From NCBI GenBank assembly GCA_964415675.1, contig CAYQBG010000004.1, positions 1-64,000 on the forward strand: DNA of 64,000 nucleotides, read 5' to 3'. Of this stretch, positions 15,097-22,802 are shown one piece after another. The notes below the pieces were generated by a model. The model was not told where the DNA came from, did not search any database, and saw nothing but the letters and a program-made list of their open reading frames with translations. The stretch comes from UBA5336 sp964415675 (GTDB taxonomy: Bacteria > Pseudomonadota > Alphaproteobacteria > Caulobacterales > Hyphomonadaceae). Each line of letters begins with the position of its first letter. The stretch's first letter is position 1. A program made the translations under genes and the position numbers.

Positions 15097-15963
15097 ATGG
15101 CGCAACTCACTCCACAATCCTCAGATGCCCACTGGGCTCACTTTGCCGGACTGCAGCTTCGCAGCGGTGTCATGGCCGAGCGCGTGCGCCAGGAACTGAC
15201 TCGCCGGGGACTTGAGGAGGTGCGGATCGCGAAAGTGATGGGTCCGGCCTATCACGGCTCGGCGCCGCCCGGCCTGGCGGACCATCAAGCCATCGCAGGC
15301 GCGACGATCACCCGGCGCCCTGATAGCGACCCAAATGTCAAACGTATCGCAACCAGCAAGGCGCAGGTGTTCACCTGGCAAAACTTCCTGGCGCCTGAAG
15401 TCTGCGACCGCCTCATCGAACTCATCGAGAAAAGGTTGCGCGCCTCGACCACAGTCGATGCCTTTGCCGACCCGAAGATCCGCACCAGCGAATCCGCCGA
15501 TATTGGCCTGATGGGTGAGGCCTTGGTCTACAAGATTGACGAGCGCATCGCAGACGCCCTTGGCATCCACTGGTCTTATTCCGACACCACGCAAGCGCAG
15601 AAATACTCGCCCGGCCAGGAATACAAGGCGCATTGCGACTTCTTCGAGCCGGGCAGTCGCGACTTCCAGGTTCATTGCCAGGACCGCGGCCAGCGCACCT
15701 GGACATTCATGGTCTATCTCAACGATGTCGAGGCCGGCGGCGGGACCCGGTTCAGACGGCTCGAAAAGACTTTCATGCCGGAAAAGGGCATGGCCGTGAT
15801 CTGGAACAATCTGAACGCCGACGGTTCGGTCAACCGGCATACGATCCATCACGGCATGAAGGTTCGAAGGGGCACCAAATACATCATCACAAAATGGTTC
15901 CGCGAGGGCGGATTCGGGCCAATGTTCCATCTGGAAAATACAGATTCAGCGCGGGCGACTTGA
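15097..15963 (+). CDS. 2OG-Fe(II) oxygenase, prolyl 4-hydroxylase alpha-like
   Basis: A 288-residue protein with a C-terminal P4Hc double-stranded beta-helix (about residues 90-272). The iron-binding facial triad is visible as His179 and Asp181 (HCDFFEP) and His251 (NRHTIHHGMKV), with Lys261 as the 2-oxoglutarate-binding residue (RRGTKYIITKWFRE). TWTFMVYLNDVEAGGGTRF is the characteristic central strand. It would hydroxylate a peptide or protein side chain; the target is unknown. The first 90 residues match no domain I recognise. An in-frame ATG at 15052 is an alternative start. No signal peptide, so it acts in the cytoplasm. Confidence 0.9.
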   Translation: MAQLTPQSSDAHWAHFAGLQLRSGVMAERVRQELTRRGLEEVRIAKVMGPAYHGSAPPGLADHQAIAGATITRRPDSDPNVKRIATSKAQVFTWQNFLAPEVCDRLIELIEKRLRASTTVDAFADPKIRTSESADIGLMGEALVYKIDERIADALGIHWSYSDTTQAQKYSPGQEYKAHCDFFEPGSRDFQVHCQDRGQRTWTFMVYLNDVEAGGGTRFRRLEKTFMPEKGMAVIWNNLNADGSVNRHTIHHGMKVRRGTKYIITKWFREGGFGPMFHLENTDSARAT

Positions 15964-16041
15964 TACAGGTCAAATAGCTCTGCGGCGCGCGGCCATACCT
16001 TAAGGGTCCTTGTAAGCTGCCCCGAAGAACAGGAGCGCCCC

Positions 16042-16428
16042 ATGTCCCGCCTGCCGGCATCCTTTCGCCACATCCATCTCGAACTGGCGCGCGAGGCTGG
16101 CCACCCGGCGGGCGATCAGGCGCACGGCTATGACATCATTGCGCCGCTCACCGAGGACGGCCAGCTCGACGCCAGCGAATGGCGCGCGGCCCGCGAAAAG
16201 TGCCGGGTCCGCCGATTCCGGCCCGATGGTGAGGACCTGGTCGGCCTGCTGAAACACTCCCAGGGCGGCAAATGGTATATCGATTATGATCCTGATCGCG
16301 ATGACGACAATGAACGCGGCCTGCATTTCGAGAATGAACAATTCCGCGCGGGCGAATATGTCGCAATCCGCGAAAATGACGGCAATACGCACACGTTCCG
16401 CGTGGTTGCGGTCCGGACACTGGATTGA
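16042..16428 (+). CDS. conserved hypothetical protein (128 residues)
   Basis: A small soluble acidic protein with no signal peptide or membrane segment. Visible features are SFRHIHLELAREAGHPAGDQAHGYDIIAPLTEDGQLDASEWRAAREKCRVRRF at the N-terminus, an aromatic motif GGKWYIDYDPDRDDDNERGLHFENEQFRAGEYVAIREND, and a C-terminal beta-strand FRVVAVRTL. This pattern occurs in uncharacterised alphaproteobacterial proteins; I do not know a function. It precedes another unknown gene by about 10-20 bases, so the two probably form an operon. Confidence 0.7.
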   Translation: MSRLPASFRHIHLELAREAGHPAGDQAHGYDIIAPLTEDGQLDASEWRAAREKCRVRRFRPDGEDLVGLLKHSQGGKWYIDYDPDRDDDNERGLHFENEQFRAGEYVAIRENDGNTHTFRVVAVRTLD

Positions 16429-16437
16429 GGGCTGCCT

Positions 16438-16878
16438 GTGGCAACAGAGATGCCAGACTGGTCACGCGAAGAGGTGAGGGCACGCCATGCCCAGCAGCAG
16501 CGCCTTTGTGTGGCCCTTGAAACCGTCGCTGACGCTCTACCCGATGCAGTGAAACCCTGCATGCTTGCGCGCGCACGTGCTCTTATTGCCGATTATCTCA
16601 AAAGGGTGGCACCGGACGACCTGCTGATCGACGGTCATGGCCCCGCCCGGGCGCGCCTGATTATGGACGATCTCATCGACGAGCGCCGCAAGGACATATT
16701 TATCGCCGAGGAAGTTGCCGAGGCCCTCTCGGCCTGGAGCTGTGGCGAAGCCAATATGACGCCGGATGCGATGGGTTACCTGTTGCGCGGACTGTTTGAC
16801 CGATTGCGACAACAGATGGCGCTTGAGGCAAACTATCTCGTACAGCTGGCCCCGGACAAGCTCAAGAGCCTGCACTGA
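16438..16878 (+). CDS. hypothetical helical protein (146 residues)
   Basis: A soluble protein, probably all-helical, with no signal peptide. It starts at a GTG (16438, MATEMPDWSREE) or at the ATG at 16450. Notable stretches are ARALIADYLKRVAPDDLLIDGHGPARARLIMDDLIDERRKDIFIAEEVAEAL and LLRGLFDRLRQQMALEANYLVQLAPDKLKSLH. I do not recognise a family. It follows the 128-residue hypothetical gene with a 9-base gap and is likely co-transcribed. Confidence 0.6.
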   Translation: MATEMPDWSREEVRARHAQQQRLCVALETVADALPDAVKPCMLARARALIADYLKRVAPDDLLIDGHGPARARLIMDDLIDERRKDIFIAEEVAEALSAWSCGEANMTPDAMGYLLRGLFDRLRQQMALEANYLVQLAPDKLKSLH

Positions 16879-17022
16879 ACAGGCTGCAAAGCCAGGCGAG
16901 GACTCCAACCGATCCATCTTCAGGGTTGCAGAAAGCCGTCTTGTCCGGCTGCATGCTTCCTTTTAACCATTCGTGCGGCCTATACAGATAGCTTCGCATG
17001 GCTGGAAGGATCTGATGCGCCC

Positions 17023-18492
17023 ATGAGCGGAACGTCCCCGCCTGAAGATGACGGTTCCGGCGAGCCACCCGCCGACAGGGGTTCGGTCCGCTCGCCCGTC
17101 TCCGGGCTCGATACGGCAATGTCCGCTGGCGCAGAACTGCTTGCGACCGCGCAAACGCTCAAGGCCAGACGCCTGCGCAGCGGTGTGCGCAAGGAACTGC
17201 CCGCTTATCTGGCCGTCCAGTCGAGCTGGTTTGTCGCTTTCGGACTTCAGATGGTGCTGTTCCCCTATCTGATCACGAGCCCGAACTATCTTGGCCTTAA
17301 CGGGCTCGAACTTGGCCTGGCCAATATGGCGCTATCGGCACCATCTGTGATCTTCCTGCTGATCGGCGGCGTGGTGGCGGAACGCGCCGACGGCAAAAGG
17401 CTCCTGATCCTACTGCACCTTCTGGCTGCCCTGCCGGCCTTCGGGCTGGCCGCTGCAGTCTGGAGCGGAACGCTGACCTATCCATTGATGATTTTTTACG
17501 GCCTGACGATCGGAACCGTGGGCGCCTTCATGATGCCGGCGCGCGATGCGACGATCAATGAAGTCGTCGAGCGGCGCGTACGAGTGGGATCGGGCGTGAC
17601 CCTGCAACTCGGCGTGACCCTGGCCACCATGGCGCAATTCGTCTCACAGATCGTCGGCCTGGTCCTGGGCGGCTATGCCGACAAGCTCACGCGCATGCCC
17701 GACTGGCTCGGCGGATTCGGGGTCGGCCCTATCCCGAGCGAGGATTTGCTTGTTATACAAGGAATTGCACTCGCCCTGGGGGCACTGTTCGCGCTATTCC
17801 TCGCACGCGGGCGCAAGGTGCAGACTGGCCGGTCCGGCATTGGCGCGGCCTTTGGGGACATTGCTGAGGGGTTCGCAGCCGTTCGCGCTGATGGTCGTCT
17901 TTGGGCGATGACGGCCCTGATGTTCGGCGTCGGCATTTTCGTGATCGGGTCATTCCTGGTCGTCCTGCCGATTGTCAACCGGGACATTTACGGTCTGGGG
18001 TCGGATGGCATCCGGGACATGTTCGTCACATTCTGGCTGGGGGCTTTTGTGTCATCAGTGGCGCTTTCGGTCTTCAAACGGATCGAGCGGCAGGGTGCGC
18101 TTCTCCTCAGCGCGCAGGCTATCGGCTCGGTGGTGATACTCGTGATGCTGGCCAAGCCGCCGCACTGGGTCTTTCTCATGATCGTTTTTGTCTGGGGGCT
18201 GGCGGCCGGTGTATCGATCGCGATGAGCCGATCCATCGTCCAGGACGCCGCGCCCAAGAACCAGCTCGCACGTGTCTTGTCGATCTACCAGCTCGGCTTC
18301 ATGGCCGGAGCGCCATTTGGCGCCGCCGTCATGGGCGCCCTGACCGACTTGTTCCCTGATGATCCCCAGCGCGTTGCTATCGTGCCTGCGGCGGGCATGA
18401 TGGCGCTGATCACCTGGATGATCCTGCGCACCCCGATCTGGCAGATGCGCCATTCCGACCCGGCGGCCAGCCGTCCGGGCAAGGCCGCCTGA
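17023..18492 (+). CDS. major facilitator superfamily (MFS) transporter
   Basis: A 489-residue inner-membrane transporter with about 12 transmembrane helices. An unusually long hydrophilic N-terminal tail (about residues 1-58) precedes the first helix (YLAVQSSWFVAFGLQMVLFPYLI). The loop GGVVAERADGKRLLI resembles the MFS motif A, and a second half begins near DGRLWAMTALMFGVGIFVIGSFLVVLP. The pattern fits the MFS_3/EntS-like drug or siderophore exporter group, but the substrate cannot be read from the sequence. The downstream neighbour is convergent (RTX gene). Confidence 0.88.
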   Translation: MSGTSPPEDDGSGEPPADRGSVRSPVSGLDTAMSAGAELLATAQTLKARRLRSGVRKELPAYLAVQSSWFVAFGLQMVLFPYLITSPNYLGLNGLELGLANMALSAPSVIFLLIGGVVAERADGKRLLILLHLLAALPAFGLAAAVWSGTLTYPLMIFYGLTIGTVGAFMMPARDATINEVVERRVRVGSGVTLQLGVTLATMAQFVSQIVGLVLGGYADKLTRMPDWLGGFGVGPIPSEDLLVIQGIALALGALFALFLARGRKVQTGRSGIGAAFGDIAEGFAAVRADGRLWAMTALMFGVGIFVIGSFLVVLPIVNRDIYGLGSDGIRDMFVTFWLGAFVSSVALSVFKRIERQGALLLSAQAIGSVVILVMLAKPPHWVFLMIVFVWGLAAGVSIAMSRSIVQDAAPKNQLARVLSIYQLGFMAGAPFGAAVMGALTDLFPDDPQRVAIVPAAGMMALITWMILRTPIWQMRHSDPAASRPGKAA

Positions 18493-18527
18493 CATCGACC
18501 GCCCTGTTCAACCGCTCGATCGCGGTC

Positions 18528-21110
18528 CTATGCAGAGAGCTCGAAATCGTCAATCTGCACCCATTCCTGCGAACCGTTGAACCAGAAAGCATCGATATCG
18601 AAGAGCGTGTCCTCACCGCCTCCGGGTTTCTCAACTGTCCAGGAGCCATCACCGTTGCGGTAAATGACATAGTCCTCCCGCGCTCCGCTATAGTCGATCT
18701 GATCGATTTCCGGGCCGCCGCCATAAAAAGTGTCATTGCCCGACGAGCCGGCAAACGTGTCGCCCCCACCGAAACCAAAGAAGACATCGTCACCCGATGA
18801 CCCGGTGAGATAATCGCCAGCCTCAGTACCTTCAATTGGCGCCGAGGACACCGCCAGCTGATCAACCCCGTACCAGGCGCCCTCCCCGCCGAACCAGAAA
18901 CCGTCAATGTCATAAAGCGTGTCGATCCCGCCGCCCGGCTTGATCACTGTGACCGAGCCGTCGCCATTGCGCGTCATCTGATAGTCGGACGCTGCGCCGG
19001 AATAATCGACCTGGTCATACTCCTCGCCACCGCCTCGGATCACGTCATTGCCGCCGGAACCGGAAATCACATCGACCCCGCCCAGCCCGTCGAAACTGTC
19101 ATCACCGCCAGTGCCGGTCAGGCGGTCGTCACCTTCGGTGCCGGTGATTTCGGCACCGCTCAGCAGGCTGTCGACCCCGTACCAGGCGCCCTCCCCGCCG
19201 AACCAGAAACCGTCAATGTCATAAAGCGTGTCGATCCCGCCGCCCGGCTTGATCACTGTGACCGAGCCGTCGCCATTGCGCGTCATCTGATAGTCGGACG
19301 CTGCGCCGGAATAATCGACCTGGTCATACTCCTCGCCACCGCCTCGGATCACGTCATTGCCGCCAGAACCGGAAATCACATCGACCCCGCCGAGCCCGTT
19401 GAAACTGTCATCGCCGCCGGTGCCGGTCAGGCGGTCATCACCTTCGGTGCCGGTGATTTCCGCACCGCTCAGCAGGCTGTCGAGGCTGTACCAGGCGCCC
19501 TCCCCGCCGAACCAGAAACCATCAATGTCATAGAGCGTATCAGTCCCGCCGCCCGGCTTGAGCACCGTGACCGAGCCATCGGCATTGCGAGTCATCTGAT
19601 AGTCGGAAGACGAACCGGAATAATCGACCTGGTCATATTCCCCCCCGCCGCCCCGGATCACATCATTGCCAACACTGCCATCGATCACATCGCTTCCGCC
19701 CTTGCCGTCGATCACGTCGTCAAAGGCCGTGCCGCCGAGCCTGTCATCGCCGGACGTTCCATCAAAACGGTAGGATGGAATTTCAGGGGTCTGGTTGGCC
19801 CATTCTACGATACCCAGCGTATTATTACTCAGGCCGCTATTGGCGCTGAGAAAATCAAGCGCGAATGTGCCGTTACTGAGAAGTTGGGCCGTATAGCTTG
19901 CCGCCGAGCCATTTGCGTCATCCACGAGAACTGTGAAGACTTCGCCGTCGGTGGTCGAAAAACCGATTGCATTGCGCGAAACACCGCTATCGGCGTTGAG
20001 CAACTCCCAGCTGAACGTGCCGTCATCCTCAAGCGTTGACAGATAGAGTGCCGCCGTGCCGGCACCATCATCGAGAAGCTGATAGAAGAGTTTTCCGTCC
20101 GCTGTGGCGAAATCAAGCGTATTTCGTGAAAGACCGCTATCTGACGAGCGCTTGACGAATTCGAAGGTTCCGTCGCCATAAGCGACCACTTCGTAAAGGG
20201 CGGCCGATCCCGAGCCGTCATCATAGAGCCTGTAAACCGTGTGGCCATCATAGCTCGCCATTGCGACCGAGCGGGCGCGGCTGAGATTGCTGTTGGTTTC
20301 CTCGATGACGGCATCGAACACACCGTCGCTGTCCAGAGTGCTGCGGTAAACGGATGCACTGCCGGAGAAATCGTTCACAAAACTCATGAACTGGATCTCG
20401 CCTTCACCGGCAAAGTTCTCTCCAGGCCGGACCCAGGTGGCTGCCGTGATCCCGAAATCCTGTCCCTCCGCAGCGCGGGTGAACTCGATCCAGCGGCTGT
20501 CCTCGGTCCGCTCCCAGCCATCATGGATAAGCAGCGTCTGCGCGGCCGCGTCGTAGCCGAAAACAGTTACATTATGGTCATTGCGCCCGTCAGCATTGGA
20601 ATCGACGGAAAGGATCACAGGGCGCCCGGCATCGATCTCGCGAGCAACATCGGCAAAGGAAAACCGGCCCCAGTCGAGATGGGTGGTGGAGAAATTGTCA
20701 TAGCCCTGCTGGGCGGCATAGCCATGAACGCCGATCCCCTCGAAGCCATAAAAGGTCCAGCCATTCCCGAGTCCAAGGTCACTGCGCGAGGTGTAGAGAT
20801 AGTCTGCGATGGAATTGTTGAGATGTGCACCGCCGAGCTCGGAAGCATCCGGCGAATCGCCGCTGAACCCCTCCTCGATGTCATAATAGGAGGCATAATG
20901 CTCGGGCGTTGCGATGGCATGCTGGACGGCCGGTGAATACGTGCCCGAGTCGCCGAAGATCAGATTGTCGTAGCCATTGCGGTCCCAGTAGCCGATGACC
21001 ATGGCCACGGCGGTCGGTGTGCAGCCCACAAGCCAGTTATACTCTACAATATCCTTTAGGATACGCACATCGTCTGAAACGATTTCGACAAGATCTGTGT
21101 TCACAGCCAT
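18528..21110 (-). CDS. RTX-type secreted protein with N-terminal C39-like cysteine peptidase domain
   Basis: An 860-residue protein without a signal peptide. Residues about 15-230 resemble a C39-like papain-fold peptidase: Cys30 in NWLVGCTPTAVAMVIGYWDRNGYD, His179 in DGRNDHNVTVFGYD and a following Asp/Trp in LIHDGW. A middle region (about 240-440) has repeats of about 50 residues of the type SGLSRNTLDFATADGKLFYQLLDDGAGTAALYLSTL. The C-terminal 410 residues contain four units of about 103 residues, each with Ca-binding RTX nonapeptides (GTGGDDSFNGLGGVDVISGSGG) and a DYQMTRNGDGSVTVIKPGGG module. RTX proteins usually leave by type I secretion; no transporter is nearby. Confidence 0.88.
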   Translation of the reverse strand: MAVNTDLVEIVSDDVRILKDIVEYNWLVGCTPTAVAMVIGYWDRNGYDNLIFGDSGTYSPAVQHAIATPEHYASYYDIEEGFSGDSPDASELGGAHLNNSIADYLYTSRSDLGLGNGWTFYGFEGIGVHGYAAQQGYDNFSTTHLDWGRFSFADVAREIDAGRPVILSVDSNADGRNDHNVTVFGYDAAAQTLLIHDGWERTEDSRWIEFTRAAEGQDFGITAATWVRPGENFAGEGEIQFMSFVNDFSGSASVYRSTLDSDGVFDAVIEETNSNLSRARSVAMASYDGHTVYRLYDDGSGSAALYEVVAYGDGTFEFVKRSSDSGLSRNTLDFATADGKLFYQLLDDGAGTAALYLSTLEDDGTFSWELLNADSGVSRNAIGFSTTDGEVFTVLVDDANGSAASYTAQLLSNGTFALDFLSANSGLSNNTLGIVEWANQTPEIPSYRFDGTSGDDRLGGTAFDDVIDGKGGSDVIDGSVGNDVIRGGGGEYDQVDYSGSSSDYQMTRNADGSVTVLKPGGGTDTLYDIDGFWFGGEGAWYSLDSLLSGAEITGTEGDDRLTGTGGDDSFNGLGGVDVISGSGGNDVIRGGGEEYDQVDYSGAASDYQMTRNGDGSVTVIKPGGGIDTLYDIDGFWFGGEGAWYGVDSLLSGAEITGTEGDDRLTGTGGDDSFDGLGGVDVISGSGGNDVIRGGGEEYDQVDYSGAASDYQMTRNGDGSVTVIKPGGGIDTLYDIDGFWFGGEGAWYGVDQLAVSSAPIEGTEAGDYLTGSSGDDVFFGFGGGDTFAGSSGNDTFYGGGPEIDQIDYSGAREDYVIYRNGDGSWTVEKPGGGEDTLFDIDAFWFNGSQEWVQIDDFELSA
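18561..19796. repeat. tandem 309-bp repeats inside the RTX gene
   Basis: Four adjacent 309-bp units encode the 103-residue RTX modules. Using the conserved GTACCAGGCG as reference, units start at 18870, 19179 and 19488; a more diverged unit occupies about 18561-18869. The units at 18870 and 19179 are almost identical base for base over their whole length, the 19488 unit differs at scattered sites, and the 18561 unit is the most diverged. The near-identity points to recent duplication or gene conversion, and the locus may change copy number by recombination. Confidence 0.9.
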
Positions 21111-21247
21111 TTCAGCTCAGCCCTTCCCCGGAAAAAACATGACCCCGGCTCTTAAGCAGGTGCCATGCCGGTTCAACGCGGTTCGCGCGCCAGGGGAAAG
21201 GTTTTTGCAGCTGGCGCCGGGAAGGGCCGGACTGGCCGATACCGGTC

Positions 21248-22231
21248 TCAGGCCACTTTCACCATAAGGGCACTTTCCGGCAGCTCCTCATTGAAGCAGC
21301 GCTGATACATTTCCGCGACAAGCGGACGCTCCAGCTCGTCGCATTTGTTGAGGAAAGTCATGCGGAATGCGTGTCCGAGCGCGCCGAAAATGGCGTAATT
21401 CTCCGCCCAGGTGATCACCGTTCGCGGGCTCATCACTGTGGAGATATCGCCCGACATGAAGGCATTGCGGGTCATGTCGGCAAGGCGGACCATTTTTGAC
21501 AATGTGTCCTGATCGACGCCGGTGTCCTTCGAGGCGATGATCTCCACCTCGGCGTCATGCTCGAGATAGTTGAGCGTGGTAACGATTGACCAGCGGTCCA
21601 TCTGGCCCTGATTGAGCTGTTGCGTGCCGTGATACAGACCGGTCGTGTCGCCAAGCCCCACAGTATTGGTGGTCGCATAAAGGCGAAAACCGGGATGCGG
21701 CGCGATCACCCGGTTCTGGTCGAGCAAGGTCAGTCGGCCGGAGGCTTCGAGAACGCGCTGGATCACGAACATCACGTCCGGGCGACCGGCATCATATTCG
21801 TCAAAGACCAGCGCCACGGGCCGCTGCAGCGCCCAGGGCAGTAGACCTTCCTGGAATTCCGTCACCTGCTTGCCGTCTTTCAGGACAATGGCGTCCTTGC
21901 CGACAAGGTCGATCCGGCTGACATGGCTGTCGAGATTGATCCGCACCAGCGGCCAGTTGAGCCGCGCGGCCACCTGTTCGATATGCGTTGACTTGCCGGT
22001 GCCGTGATAGCCTTGCACCATGACCCGGCGATTGTGCTCAAAGCCCGCAAGGATGGCCAGCGTCGTCTGCGGGTCGAAACGGTAAGCCTCGTCGATTTCA
22101 GGAACATTTTCGGTACGTTCGTCATAGCCATGCACGACCATGTCGGTGTCGAGCCCGAAAGTCTCGCGCACATTCACCTCTTTCGTCGCTTTGAGGTCTG
22201 CCAGCTGGTCGGTCTCGCTCGTCACGCTCAT
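21248..22231 (-). CDS. cobS: CobS-type cobaltochelatase AAA ATPase subunit
   Basis: A 327-residue AAA+ ATPase. The Walker A motif is VMVQGYHGTGKSTHIEQ, Walker B is PVALVFDEYDAGRPDV, and sensor regions FRLYATTNTVGLGDTTGLYHGTQQLNQGQMDRW follow. In CobNST-type chelatase the CobS ring works with CobT and CobN to insert cobalt into hydrogenobyrinic acid a,c-diamide. Sequence and length match alphaproteobacterial CobS closely. No cobT or cobN is adjacent on either side, and it is transcribed downstream of the YaiI-family gene. Confidence 0.93.
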   Translation of the reverse strand: MSVTSETDQLADLKATKEVNVRETFGLDTDMVVHGYDERTENVPEIDEAYRFDPQTTLAILAGFEHNRRVMVQGYHGTGKSTHIEQVAARLNWPLVRINLDSHVSRIDLVGKDAIVLKDGKQVTEFQEGLLPWALQRPVALVFDEYDAGRPDVMFVIQRVLEASGRLTLLDQNRVIAPHPGFRLYATTNTVGLGDTTGLYHGTQQLNQGQMDRWSIVTTLNYLEHDAEVEIIASKDTGVDQDTLSKMVRLADMTRNAFMSGDISTVMSPRTVITWAENYAIFGALGHAFRMTFLNKCDELERPLVAEMYQRCFNEELPESALMVKVA

Positions 22232-22341
22232 GGCTGTCCTTGTCGGTTTTGAGTTTCAGTTTCACGTTCTAGCACGCTGCGTCCAAGCGCCAACATTTTC
22301 CCTGCGTCACGCAAGCGCGGGCCTTGGCACCCGCAGACGGC

Positions 22342-22800
22342 TCACCCGTTCGACAAAGTGACGACCTCACGGTCCAGCGCCTGCAGGAAATTCGACCGGT
22401 CGGCCTTGCTGAACGGCGCAGGTCCCCCGGCCAGGCCACCCACCACCGTGTCGCGTAAATCCTGCATGATCGCGCGTTTGGCGATGGCCGCGCCTATAGA
22501 GGCCGATGTAAAAGGTTTGCCAGTGGGCGCAAGCACCCGCGCGCCAGCCTTGAGACAGCGCTCAGCCAGGAGGATGTCAGACGTGATGACAATGCTTTGC
22601 GGGCCGGCTTGCTCGGCAATCCAGTTATCAGCGGCGTCAAACCCGTCCGAGACCACGATGAGCTTCACGCCCTCGCTGGACGGAACCCGCATGAAACTGT
22701 TGGCCACCACGCGCACCTCAAGGCCATAGCGCTCGGCCACGCGGTAGCATTCCTCCTTCACCGGGCAGGCATCGGCATCGATGAGGAGGACCACCGCCAA
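22342..22800 (-). CDS. YaiI/YqxD family (DUF188) protein
   Basis: A 152-residue protein of the UPF0178/DUF188 family, a PIN-like fold with conserved acidic residues. It begins VVLLIDADACPVKEECYRVAERYGLEVRVVAN and contains IVVSDGFDAADNWIAE, ITSDILLAERCLKAGARVLAPTGKPFT and a terminal RSNFLQALDREV. The biochemical role is unknown, possibly nucleic-acid processing. The start is a TTG at 22800 or a GTG at 22794; no ATG is available close by. The stop of ettA (22803) lies just upstream, indicating an ettA-yaiI operon. Confidence 0.9.
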   Translation of the reverse strand: MAVVLLIDADACPVKEECYRVAERYGLEVRVVANSFMRVPSSEGVKLIVVSDGFDAADNWIAEQAGPQSIVITSDILLAERCLKAGARVLAPTGKPFTSASIGAAIAKRAIMQDLRDTVVGGLAGGPAPFSKADRSNFLQALDREVVTLSNG

Positions 22801-22802
22801 GC

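Noticed and set aside
20241..20936. 231-codon plus-strand frame opposite the RTX gene
   Set aside because: The minus-strand peptidase and repeat domains explain the sequence; the plus frame is shadow.
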